Source: Neckera pumila (Eukaryota; Streptophyta; Bryopsida; Hypnales; Neckeraceae). From it: a stretch of DNA of 64,000 nucleotides. The position numbers and the translations under genes are program-made. Positions 37,746 through 49,611 of the stretch are shown here, piece by piece. The notes below the pieces were generated by a model. It did no database searches. It worked only from the letters and a program-made list of their open reading frames with translations, and was not told where the DNA came from. The stretch lies in contig OZ018409.1 of NCBI GenBank assembly GCA_963969595.1, positions 41,181,282 through 41,245,281 of the forward strand, written 5' to 3'. How positions within the stretch are numbered: the stretch's first letter is position 1; each line of letters opens with the position of its first letter.

Positions 37746-38267
37746 CTAATAAAACCAATCAACAAACCCATAAGAAGTCTGTGACAGTGCCAAGACACCC
37801 AAAGCCACGACCGCTGCAACAGTCCCGGAAGGTCGAGACCCAGCGGCATCGTTTCCATTGGGCGAAGGCGGCGTGGCAAGCGCAGGCGGCGGAGGTGGGA
37901 ATGGGAGAAGACCCGGCGGAGCAGCGATGGAGGAGCCGGGCGGGGCAGCAGGGCAGGAAGCCGTGTCGACGGTGACGCCGCAGGCTGTGGGGAGGGCGTT
38001 CGCTTTGGTGACGTTCACGGTGGAGGAGGCGCTCAGCTGGGCTACCACTTGGCACAAGCAGTCGGGGTTATTGGTGTTGAGGATGACGATGGCGGAGCAG
38101 CAAAGCAGGCTCGGGGTGGCATCCGTGCCCGTGACGTACGTGAGGCAGGGAGCCAACGTGTTGGCCGCCGTGGTGCAGTTGCTGGTGGTCTGTGCACTCG
38201 CTCCCGACACCAGCAGCAGCAATATCATCGACATCATCAGCCCACAGTCGAAGCGCAACACCGCCAT
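37746..38267 (-). CDS. GPI-anchored-type non-specific lipid transfer protein (LTPG)
   Basis: Extracellular lipid-binding protein of the plant LTP/2S-albumin superfamily, 173 residues as read. The start was chosen at MAVLRFDCGLMMSMILLLLV because it begins a signal peptide ending near GASAQ; the longer upstream frame has no such feature. The eight-cysteine pattern is complete: C-x9-C-x14-CC-x12-C-x-C-x23-C-x8-C (NCTTAANTLAPC, LLCCSAIVIL, PDCLCQVV, TACGVTV, ASC). A Pro/Ala-rich linker (PFPPPPPALATPPSPNG) and a small-residue/hydrophobic tail (GSRPSGTVAAVVALGVLAL) follow, as for GPI attachment. The last residues (SQTSYGFVDWFY) are unusual after a GPI tail and overlap a repeat unit; an unrecognised C-terminal intron is possible. 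High GC and strong third-position G/C, like psaF. Proteins of this group are linked to cuticle lipid export. Confidence 0.9.
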   Translation of the reverse strand: MAVLRFDCGLMMSMILLLLVSGASAQTTSNCTTAANTLAPCLTYVTGTDATPSLLCCSAIVILNTNNPDCLCQVVAQLSASSTVNVTKANALPTACGVTVDTASCPAAPPGSSIAAPPGLLPFPPPPPALATPPSPNGNDAAGSRPSGTVAAVVALGVLALSQTSYGFVDWFY

Positions 38268-39137
38268 GTCGATCGATCCCTTTAATCCACCCACTCTGTC
38301 ACTGCACACGAAGATTGTGAAATTCCTTGATTCCCTCAAGGAGATATCGATCACAAGTTTCCCAGATGTTTCAATTCTGCTCGGGGGACGAGGGAAAAGA
38401 GTGCCAAGCAGGGGAAATTCAGTGACACAAATTCTCTCTGTTTGCAACACTACTGTACAATACTGTGAAGCAGGAATGGCAATCCGGGAGCCAGAGAGAA
38501 AATGGCTCTGTGCTGAGCGATGGCTTAGCTAGCTTGAGAAATTGGAGATCTAGCTAGCTCGAGAGGTGCAAGAGATTCAAGTGCGTTGTTGTGGATCGAT
38601 GAATCTAAGTTTGTTGGGAAGCAAAGTGAGCCTGTGGCGCCCTGGCGGCCCTGCTGCGCGGTCGATGTACGAATCCCACTGATTGAGCTTCCTGGATGCT
38701 CAGGAGTCCGGGTTTATGGTATTTTAAAATATTCCGATCGGCGCGGCCGTGAACTTTGGTAGAACATTCATATTTATGTGCTGTATGCCGTCAATCCATC
38801 GGTCAATACCGGTACTCAATACTGTACTGGTTAAAGTCAAAACTGGTAGAAGGTTACCAAAATAGGGGAGGCAACCCATTCCTGATCGACGACCCATTTC
38901 CGATCACTTCAGGAATTACAGGCATGTAAGAGGACAATTTTTTTGGTGGACAATTTTCTCATGTGCAGCAATAATTTTTGGATCTTTTTTAGAGTTTTCA
39001 GATATTTTGGTATCAAAACAAAGTTGCTATGAATTAATGAGTTCCAGATTCTGTAATTCCTCAAGTGATTGAGAATAGGTTGTCTTCTTATAGGTTAATA
39101 AGAAATAAGGACTTGTACAGTGAAACAGAAATCACAA

Positions 39138-39325
39138 TACAATAGAACCTCCCAAAGTTACTCCTCTCTAAACTAATAAAGTGTTGTCAAGAAGTATTGA
39201 TTGCCGGTCCCAACTTAACAATATGAACTACATATAAACATCATGACCCTCCCAAATGTAAAAAACTTTCTAACTTGTGTGTCAGACCGGTCCCAACTCT
39301 ATTAGTTTAGAGAGATTCTATTGTA
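39138..39325. mobile_element. Small TIR element, mariner-like ends
   Basis: The left end TACAATAGAACCTC with CTCTCTAAACTAATA is inverted at the right end (TATTAGTTTAGAGAG then ATTCTATTGTA). Each side also has CCGGTCCCAAC inward. About 188 bp, no coding capacity. The AACCTCTCTAAA-type end is the style of pogo/Tc1-mariner derived elements. Confidence 0.65.
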
Positions 39326-39502
39326 TAGTGTATGCTGGTTCAACAGGAGGTCTAAGCCTAGTTGTTTAGGCAATCACGTTTCAGGAAATCTAAAGCTAAA
39401 ACAATTCTGTACGTAAATCCCTCCCTACGTATCCCAGAAAAGAATTATAATTTCTTTAAAGAATAGAGGGAGGGATGAACAAATATCAACTACTCAGTGT
39501 TA

Positions 39503-40074
39503 CAGCAAAACCTCTCTAAAGTAATAGGGCTCAAACTGCTTGCCTATATTATAATAGAGAGGTTTATTGATTTAGAGATGGTCTACTTATTCAAGAATTT
39601 ACACATGTGAAGCTACCAAAGTTCTACAAGTCACTCCTCTTGAGAAAAAGAAGGACCTTGTCATAACCAAGAAGTTGCCATTCAAAACTAGATGTCACAT
39701 TTAACTACTTTTGGACTTTTGAAAGTCCAGAATTAATAATACTCTTCAACAAAAAAAAACTGATCATCAAGAGATGGTGCAAAACATTGGGAGATTTATC
39801 CAAAACATCCAGAGATCTATACAAATATCGAGAGATTTATACAAACATCGTGGGATCTCACGATGTTATCATTGTGAGATCCCACGATGTTTTGTTTAGA
39901 ATTCATTGAATAGTCTAGAAGTAGTTAAATGTGGCATAAAGCCTATTTTGGTGTGTTTTTTGTCTTCAGTTACCTCTCATTTAGTGTTGCCACTTCTTGT
40001 GCTCCCTAAGGGAGGAGTATTATGTTAGAGAGGTTTATTGGCCTATAGGGTATCAACTTATAGAGGTTCTGTTA
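39503..40074. mobile_element. Pogo/Tc1-mariner-like TIR element, 572 bp
   Basis: The left end CAGCAAAACCTCTCTAAAGT (39503) is inverted at the right end (TATAGAGGTTCTGTTA, to 40074). Second inner copies of AGAGAGGTTTATTG lie near both ends (39556 and 40025). The dinucleotide TA flanks both ends, fitting a TA target duplication. It holds a tandem array of about 20-bp units (AGAGATTTATACAAA type, 39786-39845) and a perfect palindrome. No transposase frame. Confidence 0.7.
39843..39892. repeat. Perfect 19-bp inverted repeat (hairpin)
   Basis: AAACATCGTGGGATCTCAC at 39843-39861 is perfectly inverted at 39874-39892 across a 12-base loop, inside the pogo-like element. It would fold as a stable cruciform or RNA hairpin. 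Confidence 0.9.
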
Positions 40075-42590
40075 TACAATATAATTGGCTAATTGCAACT
40101 ATTTGCAAAATTGTCCCATGATATAGATTCTTACCTAAAAGGAACAATGTACCTTCAAATATGAGTCTAGAATTGATTTGGATACAAGTATTTCAAGCAT
40201 TTCAAAAATTTACTTGTATGGAGTCTACAAAATGCATTCTGAGAAACTCTATAATTCCTTTTAAATACAAGCAAGATCCAATTCAAATATTTACAATCCA
40301 ATAATAGGACCATGCTTAAAAACTTATTCAAATGAATTTTGATGTTGTTTTCTCAATAGTATTTTAGTTTGCACTCTTGAGAAAATAACAAGAAGATAAT
40401 TAAATCCAAAGAGTCCTAGGTAGTGTCATTGGATAGATTATAAATGCTCTAAGAATCCACTATAAGAATTAAGGTATAGTTGGGGCTTTTATTGTTTATT
40501 GGCTCACAAATTGCCTTGCTACAAATTATGAAAATTGTTGGACCTTAAAGCTACTCCTCGGGCACACGTTTTGTGAAATTTATTCATATTAGACTTTGCA
40601 TTTTTGGATTACAAAAGTACTAAAACTCCTCAAATTGTCTAAGGTGGACATCCAATTGGGGTTGTTTAAAAATTATAAAATAGTTTTTTTTAAATGAAAA
40701 TAAATACTCAATGTCTAAGATTACCATATATATCCTTATTTCAAATTCATGTAAAACTGACATACAATACAAAAGTTATCAACAAAAAAACACTTGTCCA
40801 AGGCTAAGAAGACAAAATATAGGCCAAGTGGTTTTGCAATCACCCTAAGAAAAGAAAAATATGAGATCATAGAAGATAAAACTAACTTGTTAATAGTTCT
40901 GACTAAAGATGGAATTGAAACATACCAACCTTAATAGTAAGATTGCTTTAACAATCAAAATTAATCCTCTAAAACTTAATTTTTGTAAAAACTTGAAAAT
41001 TGAGCTCAAAAATAAATCCAATACATTTGTTTAAGAAAAAATACTCTGAATGCCTATAAAAGAGGATGTTCCATATTATATATCCAAATGGAATGAATCA
41101 ATTTTTTGATTCATGAAATATAGCATATCAAATAAAAAATTGAAATTTTTACTTCAACTTTAATTTGGTGGTTTCATTTGCATGCTCTCAATTATAAGCT
41201 TGTGTGGCATAATTTTGGCTATTGGGCATCAATATAAATAAAAATTATGTTTTAAGAAAGTTTATCCATTTTTCTATTTTTGAACGTAGAAAATCATGCC
41301 AAAAATTGGAATCATTTGAACTTGCTTGAACTTTGAAGTGATCCTTGAATAGACACTTTAAACTTTTAAAAAGAGTTAAATGATGGCAAGTAGAAGTCAT
41401 ATGCTCCTATATATAGTCTTGAAGATGGCATATGTTTTTATTGTATTAGGAGTCCTTAATTTTAATGATCCGGGGATGAAATTTTCATGGTCAATTTGCA
41501 TAGTAGGAAAGCATATATCTACCAAAAGAGATATAAAATATATTATCTTATGTCTTCTACATGAGTGCAAACAATCCTTCTATCGCGCACAATTTTTGAA
41601 CATTGAAGATGGTTCTAAGATCATTCTTTTGATGAAATCTCATGCCACCAATTTTTCTCAAATGGACAATTTTTAGACTTTTTCTTAAATTTTTTTTCCT
41701 ATTTTTTACAAATCAAAATGTAATGAAACCATACACTTATATTAGGATTTAGGAGTCCCCAAATTTAATGAAAGTACCTATTTCATGAGATTTTGCACTT
41801 TTCTAGTACTCCTATTTAGATAATTTCTCTATACTTTTCTTTCTAAGGGTACCTTTTTCTTAAAGGTGTATACATTAAATATTTTTGATGTAATTTTTTT
41901 AAATCATTATTTTGATTTAAAGTATTTCTGGGAAAAAATGAGTACTACGGAAATGCTACAAAAGCTTAATATCGTTTCTTTAGTTTCTTGCAATGACCTA
42001 TATATGTATGTATGACATTGCTCTACCGTTTAACCTCAACTATAAACAAAATTGACATTGACTATCTTATCTTCAATCCAATAAAATAAAGCAAGTTGTT
42101 CATTGAAAGAATTACATTGAAGTTGAAGAGTCAAAGTTCAAATTCCATACAGTTTAATTAGCTCTTGCAATCCTAAGATATATCAAATTGTACTTAGAAC
42201 AACATAATACTAGTTCTATGAATAATAAAAAGTAAGTTTGATGTAATTGAGGGAGCTATTTCAAGTCTTCATTATCAGTCTAGATTCCATCAATCTATAT
42301 TGACTCCTTACTTTCATTGAATTTTACTATCTATATTCAATTAAATAGAAAGTTGCTATAATTGTAGTTGAATTATAATAATCTTGCTTAGATAATAGTT
42401 ACTTATTTTCACTTTATTAGTTGTTGGAATGTTCTTTGAATGTTCAATAAGATCCAAATTTTTTTATTCAATACAATACCATTGAAACCATGCACTTTGA
42501 AAATTTATTGTTAAATATTCACATACATTTCAAAGTTTTTATGCTAAGATCCTTTTTAATGCTCTTTAAATGCCCCCCAAAAACTGAAGG

Positions 42591-42762
42591 GATATTTTGT
42601 TAAAATGGTGATATTCTTCCCCCATTTTTCCACCTATTTTCTAAGGTTGGTATAGATTTCAGACCATATGATTTCAAATGTAGAATGGATTACATTTCAA
42701 ACCACATAGTCTAAACCTACAACTGCCAAGTTTGTGGAATATTGCCATTCTAACAAAAGATC
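42591..42762. mobile_element. MITE of the GTTAAAATGGC family, copy 1
   Basis: The left end GATATTTTGTTAAAATGGTG is inverted at the right end (GCCATTCTAACAAAAGATC) with few mismatches. 172 bp. The interior has GATTTCAGACCATATG and ACATTTCAAACCACATAG palindromic arms shared with the copies at 51249 and 51910. Confidence 0.85.
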
Positions 42763-43125
42763 TGTTCCCAACAAAAATCAAATCATACAAATACTAAAAA
42801 CAAATGCACTTTCATACATTCGTAGTTCATTCATAGGAGTTCCAAATCTAACATGCTAAAATGTCTTGAAATGCTCATTGAAATGTGTACAACATATAGC
42901 AATAGTTGAGTCAATCTCGTAATGGAATCGATGATCGAATTATGTGTACTTGGATGAACACACCCAAGCGTTGTTCTGCCATTTCCATGCTCCAATCTTG
43001 ACATTAATATTTTGTTTAACCCTTGACATGCCAGTTATATTTCATCCACAACATTGTGCACCGAGACTGAATAAGCTCCAATCTCCACCCCCATTACCCT
43101 CCAAACTCCCCAAATCCGATGACAT

Positions 43126-43768
43126 TAACCCCTAAATGCCCAAGGCTTATTTTAGACTTCTTGAAATTTGTTCTAAATTGAACAAAATGCCAACATTTTG
43201 ATAAGTTGTATCAATTTTTTTTGAATTGTAACCGTACAAATTCAAAGTAGACATGTTAGAGATCTCATAGGGAAAGAAAACACAACAATATCACTTATGG
43301 CCTGAAAGATTATAATGTTTGACCATGAGGGTGCTAAAACTGCAAAAATCTTTCAATCTTCTTTACACAAGTTAAAACCGCAAAGTTGGTGACCAAAAAA
43401 ATATGAGGTTAAAGGGCCTAATTTGTATAACCCCGATCAATTTATGGCTTCTTAAAATCTACTCTACAATTGTTTTAAATGAATTTTGAATGTGATTTTT
43501 TCTCCAAGATCTAGTGTATTTGAGGCTCATTTCCAAGAGCTCTCAACACTACGGGAAGTCAAGATTGCAATGGGTACTCTTGTACAAAAACTTGAATAGA
43601 AAAATCACTATCATTTATTTTCAAGATAGAAGTTTTGGTGCTAAAACTAGACTTCAAGAAGAACTTTCTAAAAATAAAAACTACTAAAAATAGCAACTTG
43701 GTTAGGTTTTGTTTAACTTCCAAGTTTTGCAAACACCAGATTTTGGTGCCTCGGACATTTAGGGGTTA
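43126..43768. mobile_element. 643-bp TIR element with TAACCCCTAAA ends
   Basis: The left end TAACCCCTAAATGCCCAAGG is inverted at the right end (CTCGGACATTTAGGGGTTA), about 20 of 23 positions. It is absent from unit B, where GATGACATTTGAATTTCC is continuous. No direct target duplication is visible. It sits about 50 bp beyond the stop codon of the left P450 copy. The same ends occur at 58507/61186 and at 49758. Confidence 0.8.
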
Positions 43769-44251
43769 AATTTCCATCCCAATCCACTGCGCCATTTGAA
43801 TACAGAAATTGCGCCAATCTAATGACGTTTCGTGTCATGACGCTCAAGAGTCCCATCGGGCCCATACAAATGCGTCGCCAGTCGCGGCGTCGCGACGGCC
43901 ATGAGCTTACACCGTCGCGAGTTTGAGAATACCGGCACTTCCTCCATATCCACTTCCTCCCCATTCACACCCTCCGGAAACGCCCACTCAAATCCGTGAA
44001 ACAGCCGCGCCAGCGACAACATCACCAGCGTCGTCCCCAATAAGTAACCAGGACACGCGCACCGCCCGTTTCCAAACACATACAACCGATCATCCGCCAA
44101 CCCCGTCGACCCCGTCGACAACTCCCAACGTTCCGGATCGAAGTCCAGGGGACGATTCCAGACGCTTCCGTCGCGACCCATCGAGAACAAGTTGAAGAGG
44201 ATGGTGATACCGTGCGGGATGTGGTACCCTACGAGCTCGGCGTCGGCCATG

Positions 44252-44514
44252 CACTGGGAACTTCTGCCACTTTATGCCGGACCTAAAGGGGGGCCTAATG
44301 TGCATCTCTGATTCGGGCTGAGGTTCGGAAGACCGCAGGAACCTAAGTTCCGCGCACTTTTAGCGTCAATTGAGGCCTAATGCGTACAAAAATGGGCCAA
44401 AAGGGGGAGCAAAAGTTTCGCACCCCCCACCTCGGATTTGTACAAAAATGGGCCAAAAGGGGGGCCTAACTCTTCACGAGTTAGCCCAGCATAAAGTCTT
44501 CAAAGTTCCCAGTG
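44252..44514. mobile_element. 263-bp CACTA-like MITE inside P450 exon 4
   Basis: The ends CACTGGGAACTT (44252) and AAGTTCCCAGTG (to 44514) are perfect 12-bp inverted repeats. ATG is duplicated at 44249-44251 and 44515-44517. The intact paralogue has a single GCCATGGACAG at this place, the empty site. The 3-bp duplication and CACT start fit the CACTA superfamily. Inside, GTACAAAAATGGGCCAAAAG occurs twice (about 44385 and 44440). Confidence 0.92.
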
Positions 44515-46454
44515 ATGGACAGGCGAGGGAGAGTGAAGCAGTTCGCGGGGTGCAAGCGGAACGTTTCTTTGACGATGGAAGTGAGGTAAGGGAAGTGTGG
44601 GAGGTCCGACTCTTCGACGATGCGGTGGAGGCCGACCATGGAGTCGAGCTCGGTGTGGAGCTTGTGCTGGATGTGAGGGTGGCGGAGGTTTTCGCTCATC
44701 GCCCATTCTTTGGTGGTGGTGGAGGAGTCGGTGGCTGCTAACATGTCCTGTAATTCGATCTTGTGACGGTGTTAGTGAGTTAAGTAGAGGCTCCAGTAAT
44801 CATACTGTACACTAAATGTTCCGTTGACCATACCTGTAGGCGAACTTTAATTTTTTGTGTTGAGTGTATAAACGCTTAATCAATTGACAATTAGTGTCTG
44901 TGCAATTGTTTTTGTAGCTTAATTATAGAATAAACTTTGTGCAGAATTTTAGATGACTCAAGTTTCTAGATCCATAGCATACACAGGAGAAATCCAAAAT
45001 GTCTGAGTGTCTATGGAATATTTGAGGAATTTCTTTGTCAATGTCCAAGGGAAATTACAAGCGGATATGTACTAGGATACAATAGGGATAGGATTTGGAC
45101 ACAAAAGGACATTTGTCCAATTTCCATTGGCACGAAATGCCCTTAATTAACTAGCCCAATTTCAACATTGAATTTCTCCTGTGGTAAATTTGGAGTGTAC
45201 AGTGCAGATGTAAAAGTTTTGCTTGTTGACGATTGAAATAGCTGTGAGTTTCGGTTTCCCGACTGAAAGCTCTAATCGCGTAATCGTTACTTTGTCGAAT
45301 TCCAGTCTGAAGTTCAAGCGGCGAGAATTCATTAGGACCCGAAGTCGTAAAGTACTCCAGTTCCTACTTGCAAACCTTTTCGATATAGACGAAGAATAGC
45401 TCTGGTCGAACTATTTAAGGGAAATTTTCGAATTCGAATACATGTCAAAATTCGCAAATTTCAGTTACAATGGAAAAGTGTAGTCTGGGAGTCAGTACAG
45501 TTGTTCTATGTTGAACTCTATGATGCGATTCATTCAAAATAGAATTCGGTTCATGGTTAGTTAATAGAAGAAAACGGCTTGTTTATCTCAATTTTGGCAA
45601 TCGGGAGTATATATGTGCCGAGGTATGTGCCGAGGTATGTGCCAATGGAATTGAAGTTTCCATAGGCCACGTACTGTGAACGAAGAGTCTGCTGGGGTTG
45701 TTCTACTGTCAGTGGCACTCTGAAACTTGCCAGTTTAACAAAAGAAATCACATCACGTACAGAAATTGATTCGGAAGGGCTCTATGCATAAGCGCTGGCC
45801 TGTACTTACACTGATGCAGGCCTTGATGGCACTCTGATCAAGCTGGGGCTCCCCGTTGACACCAGGAGTGTCTAGCATCGTGCTTATGATATCGTCCGGC
45901 TTTCCTCCTGGAAGTTTTCCTGATGCAAGGTCCCTGATGGCATCCAGCACGCGGTCTTGGTGACCTCGCACCTGAAGGTATTGAACCAATTAACCAATAT
46001 GAGTAGTCTCGTCAGTCTTATTTGAGTCCCAGTTTTAAAGCTTGGTGAAAATGAAGGATTCTGAATTCTAGTTTGGCGCCCAAATTTACCGTGAGTAGAC
46101 CTTGACATTTGAACCCGGTTAGATTGTATTATAGAAAAGCGATGCATCGATCACCTTGTGCATGTTTCGGATAACACCATTTGGGTCAAACCAGTAGCCC
46201 AGAAACGGAAGATAATCCTGAATCGGCATATACCCCATGATGCGTAGCGCTTCATGAACAAGCTGCTTCAAGTCGTGCATACGTGAGCTCAGCTCCCCCA
46301 CCAGCATTCGGCACATCACATTCAGCGAAAGGTCGGTGAACTGCTCCCGCATATCAATCACCTACCAGGCAGATAAATATTCCGCTTAATTGTCAAAACC
46401 ATATTTGTGAAGCTGTGCAAAACTCGAGTGTAGACCATTCAGTCCTAGTTTCGA

Positions 46455-46769
46455 ACAAGAACCACTTGTGCATCTCATTCTTGAGCCAGTTGCCTTCAAC
46501 ATCTTTGCAAAGGGATCTACATTCTTCATAAGCATCACCAACACTCTACGCAATAAAAGACAAGCCTTCCCATAAGCATCATGCACATTACACATTCGGG
46601 ACACATGAAGCAGGCTCTGCCCGGCCTTAGCTTGGTAAGTAACGTCACTGCTAGAGACATTCTGGGAGACATTTAATTTTCCGCGGGGTTCGGGGTTCCC
46701 CACGTGTATTCTTCAAGATAAGAAAGATCGGTTCTGCTAACTTATTCAGTATAGAGTTATCTTTTTCGA
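46455..46769. mobile_element. 315-bp insertion in intron 1 of the left P450 copy
   Basis: Absent from the equivalent intron of the right copy (CCTAATTTCGATCTTCAG continuous). TTTCGA precedes it (46449-46454) and is repeated at its right end (46764-46769), a likely 6-bp target duplication. No clear inverted repeats. On the minus strand it reads a short frame (HDAYGKACLLLRRVLVMLMK) that I do not recognise; it could be a fragment carried from another gene or element. Confidence 0.65.
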
Positions 46770-47391
46770 TCTAGGGTTCAGGGTTTAATTTAAAATTGAA
46801 CAAAAAAGTGAAGTTTTTGTCAAATTGGAGAGGTGTTAAGTTAATTCGTCGAATAGGTAAAGTTGTTACCTTCCCGGTCCTGGCGGCTTCCGCAACAACC
46901 CCCTTGATCACCCCCAAATTCTCCTCATTTCGATCCGCCGTGGTGTTCACCATCCGCTTGGGCGCCAAGATCTCATTCACACACAATCGCCGCATCTGTC
47001 TCCAGTGCGGTCCGTACGGCGCCATGACGAAGTCCATCTGGTCGTACACGATGAGTTTGGTGAACGTGGATGGGGGGCGGGAGCAGAAGACATGGTCGAG
47101 CTCCTTGGTGACTTGGGAGATGAGGTCCATGGAGTCGATCACCACGGTGGGACGCTGGCCCAGGCGCAGGAACACAATGTGGCCGTAACGCTGCGCCAGG
47201 GCGGCCATGGCGCGGTGCGGGTAACGGCCCATCTGGAAAAGGTTGCCCACGATCGGAAGACCGCGTGGACCTGGCGGCAGTCGCCTTTTGCGATTGCTCG
47301 CGCTGAACAACGATATCGAGCTCACCAGTGCTATTCCGAGGATGCATAATCCAGTCACGAAACACGACGGATCCTTCAGAAAGACTTCCAT

Positions 47392-49176
47392 GCTTGCTAG
47401 CCGACCCTTTTTTCCTCAACTTTAAGATTAGTTGCTTGCTGGCTTGTGTCAGATTGCAGTCTAGAAACGAGCCATTCGGTTTCGTAAACTGTAAGTATTT
47501 AAGTAGTTAAGGACTTTGCTTCCGAGATCGACGTTTAGCAGATATTTTGCAGTCTAGAAACTGTGAATGCTGAGCAGTAATTCCGTGCCTGGAGCTAGTC
47601 ACGTACTTCAAGAGAGTTAGAGCGCGCATGCTAGCGCTGTGTTGCCAATCAAACCACTAATTTAGATTGCTACGGAGAAGTAGCTGCTTGGGTTGTTGGT
47701 CGATCAGTTATGGTGATACCGAATGCTTAGCTAACTGGAGGGAAGGTGAAGCAATTTGTTGGCAGTAACTGCAAGCTGTTACGTAACAAATGGACTAGGT
47801 ATTTGCAAAGCACGCCAAGTTTTAAAAAGTAATGGCCGGTGGGGATGTACCGTCTACCGATACGTGGGTGGCGAGTTTGGTACTGACCCTCGATTATTTT
47901 AGATGAATTAATTGGCCTACTTTGCAATCACGGGACATAATCTCAATGTAAGAGAATTGAGTTGTTTGATTTCTTTGATTTCTTAACCAATCAAAACATG
48001 TCTGAACAACAAAACTCTCATGCATTTAGATTCTACTAGGTGAATCCACACTCACTAAGTTAGTACCTGTTGGTAGTAGTAGATTTCTTTCAGATTTCTT
48101 TTGCTGCAAGAGCAATGAAATTTCTACTTCATACCCACCCTGTTGAATATGCACAAGACAAGCAGTGAGCATTATTAGTATTAATGTGCCTATCTTTCAC
48201 CAACCGAAATTCTCCTGCATTGAGATTATGTTATGCGCACTTTGAGCGCACTTTGGGCATGAGTCCAATTAATTTTGCATGGTTGTAAACGTGCCTGGTT
48301 TTTCGGGGAATCCGGTCCAAGTGCGAGTTGAGTTTTAATTCACACAATGGTCACTGACAATGGGGATCACGAAGTTTACGCTGGTGATTACCATCAACGT
48401 AACTGAAGCACACTATTTATGCAAGGGTGCGTTGTGAACATGCGAGATTACGTGGGATGATTTTCGGCATCTAGTGAAGGAGGCAAACCAAACTGTCAGT
48501 GAAGGTCAATGAACATTTTTTTCCTGACTGGGTATGGGTAACCCCAATGAGAGCCTGGTGGGAGGGTGAATGTAGGTTCGTAGTTTTTGATGCTAATGAA
48601 TGTAGCCTAAAGTCACAGTCAGGAATTCACAGGAATTCAGACAGAATCTTCATTTTTGCAAGGCTTTTCTATTTCTTCCCATCTTGAGTGGAACTCGGAT
48701 TCAGAACCTTGCACAATTGCAAAATCATGAAGTACCAGGCACCAAGCATTTCACAATCCTGAAGAGTAGTATATAATAGCGACCGTCCTTGGATGTGTTT
48801 CATATAGCTCCCTCAGTCGCAAAAACGTTCATTATCCACGCGTGGGATGCTGCCTCTGTTATCGGGCTCTATCAGGGCTTCCTCTTTGTCATGATTGGAC
48901 TAAGATGTCGATTATCTTTGTTTCAAGTCTTCCCCAGATCTCAAAGCCTATGGATTCATGAAATCCATGTTGAGGCCAAGTTCGACAAAATCTTACCCCA
49001 ATTGTTTGGCTTGTTGATTAGAATATGTTTTCCCTACTCTAGTTCCACACTTTTGAAACCCAAATTCGTGTCAATTCTCCAAAGTAGAGAAACCCATTCT
49101 GCATGGAAATTCTTACCTCGGTTTTAAAATACTGCCTGATTGAAGACATGGGCAGTTTCTAAACTACCCACCTTGA
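47392..49176. other. Upstream region of the left P450 copy
   Basis: Homologous to 53733-55515 in unit B (for example CTTTAAGATTAGTTGCTTGC, GCACTTTGGGCATGA, CTGACTGGGTATGGGTAACC). No coding sequence seen. It should contain the original promoter of the duplicated gene. Confidence 0.6.
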
Positions 49177-49583
49177 GAGCATCCGCACTGTGGCCCGGAG
49201 TCATGCCCTGGCAAAAAAGGGCTTTGGGCCCGGAGTGAAAATTGTCCCCAACCCCGCACGCACCAACAGAATCCAGTTGGGCGGGCTTGCCAAGTATTGC
49301 CCCGCCCTCACAATCGTTCTGTGCCCGGTCTTTTGAGTGGAGAGGCCTCAAAGCGGAAGAGCTTTGCCTATTTGTGAACAAAGCATGCGTTGCACAGTCA
49401 AGGGTGACTTGATTTGGCATGAATCCAAGGAAATCTCTCCTTTTTGAAAGGAAGGCCACTGTTTGTTGAGCCCGGCCACCATTCCATAGTGGGGATCAGG
49501 TCATCCTCCCGGAACGTTTCTTTTTTGTGTAGCCTTTTCAAGCAGTTTACGTGCTATGAGCCTGGACTACAATGGCAGTGCTC
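49177..49583. mobile_element. 407-bp TIR element with 3-bp target duplication
   Basis: The left end GAGCATCCGCACTGTGGCCC and right end CTACAATGGCAGTGCTC form imperfect inverted repeats. TGA is present at both flanks (49174-49176 and 49584-49586), while unit B has one copy in ACTTGAAAGG. The GAGCATC-style end and 3-bp duplication fit PIF/Harbinger-like or related DNA elements. Confidence 0.75.
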
Positions 49584-49611
49584 TGAAAGGCGCAAATGTT
49601 GTGAAAATAAC

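Larger units (their letters stand above)
38268..42590. other. Gene-free region
   Basis: 38268-38860 is likely the LTPG promoter side. Beyond it the sequence is AT-rich with mariner/pogo-like inverted-repeat elements (listed separately) and no recognisable coding sequence. Confidence 0.55.
43819..47391 (-). pseudogene. Cytochrome P450, left tandem copy, disrupted by a transposon
   Basis: Paralogue of the intact gene at 50329-53732. Exon-equivalents (minus strand): 47391-46870, 46361-46155, 45971-45810, 44747-43819. Exons 1 and 2 have the same lengths as in the intact copy. Exon 3 is 12 bases shorter (four residues, IQEH, missing in frame). Exon 4 is interrupted at 44252-44514 by a TIR element with a 3-bp target duplication; removing 266 bases gives exactly the 663-base exon of the intact copy. 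Reading through the insert gives a stop after FMLG, so the product would lose PERW and the heme loop. Independently the heme motif reads FGNGRCACPG, with Cys for the conserved Arg. Intron 1 carries a further 315-bp insertion. It may still be transcribed, but a working enzyme is very unlikely. Confidence 0.9.

Noticed and set aside
37858..38532. 224-residue plus-strand frame opposite the lipid transfer protein
   Set aside because: Gly-rich antisense shadow; the minus strand has the full eight-cysteine LTP pattern and a signal peptide.
43923..44741. Plus-strand frames of 90 and 123 residues over the left P450 copy
   Set aside because: Antisense shadows of P450 exon 4 and of the transposon inserted in it.
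46973..47419. 148-residue minus-strand frame (and its twin at 53314-53760)
   Set aside because: Alternative frame of P450 exon 1. It is kept in both copies only because the DNA is duplicated, not by evidence of its own selection.
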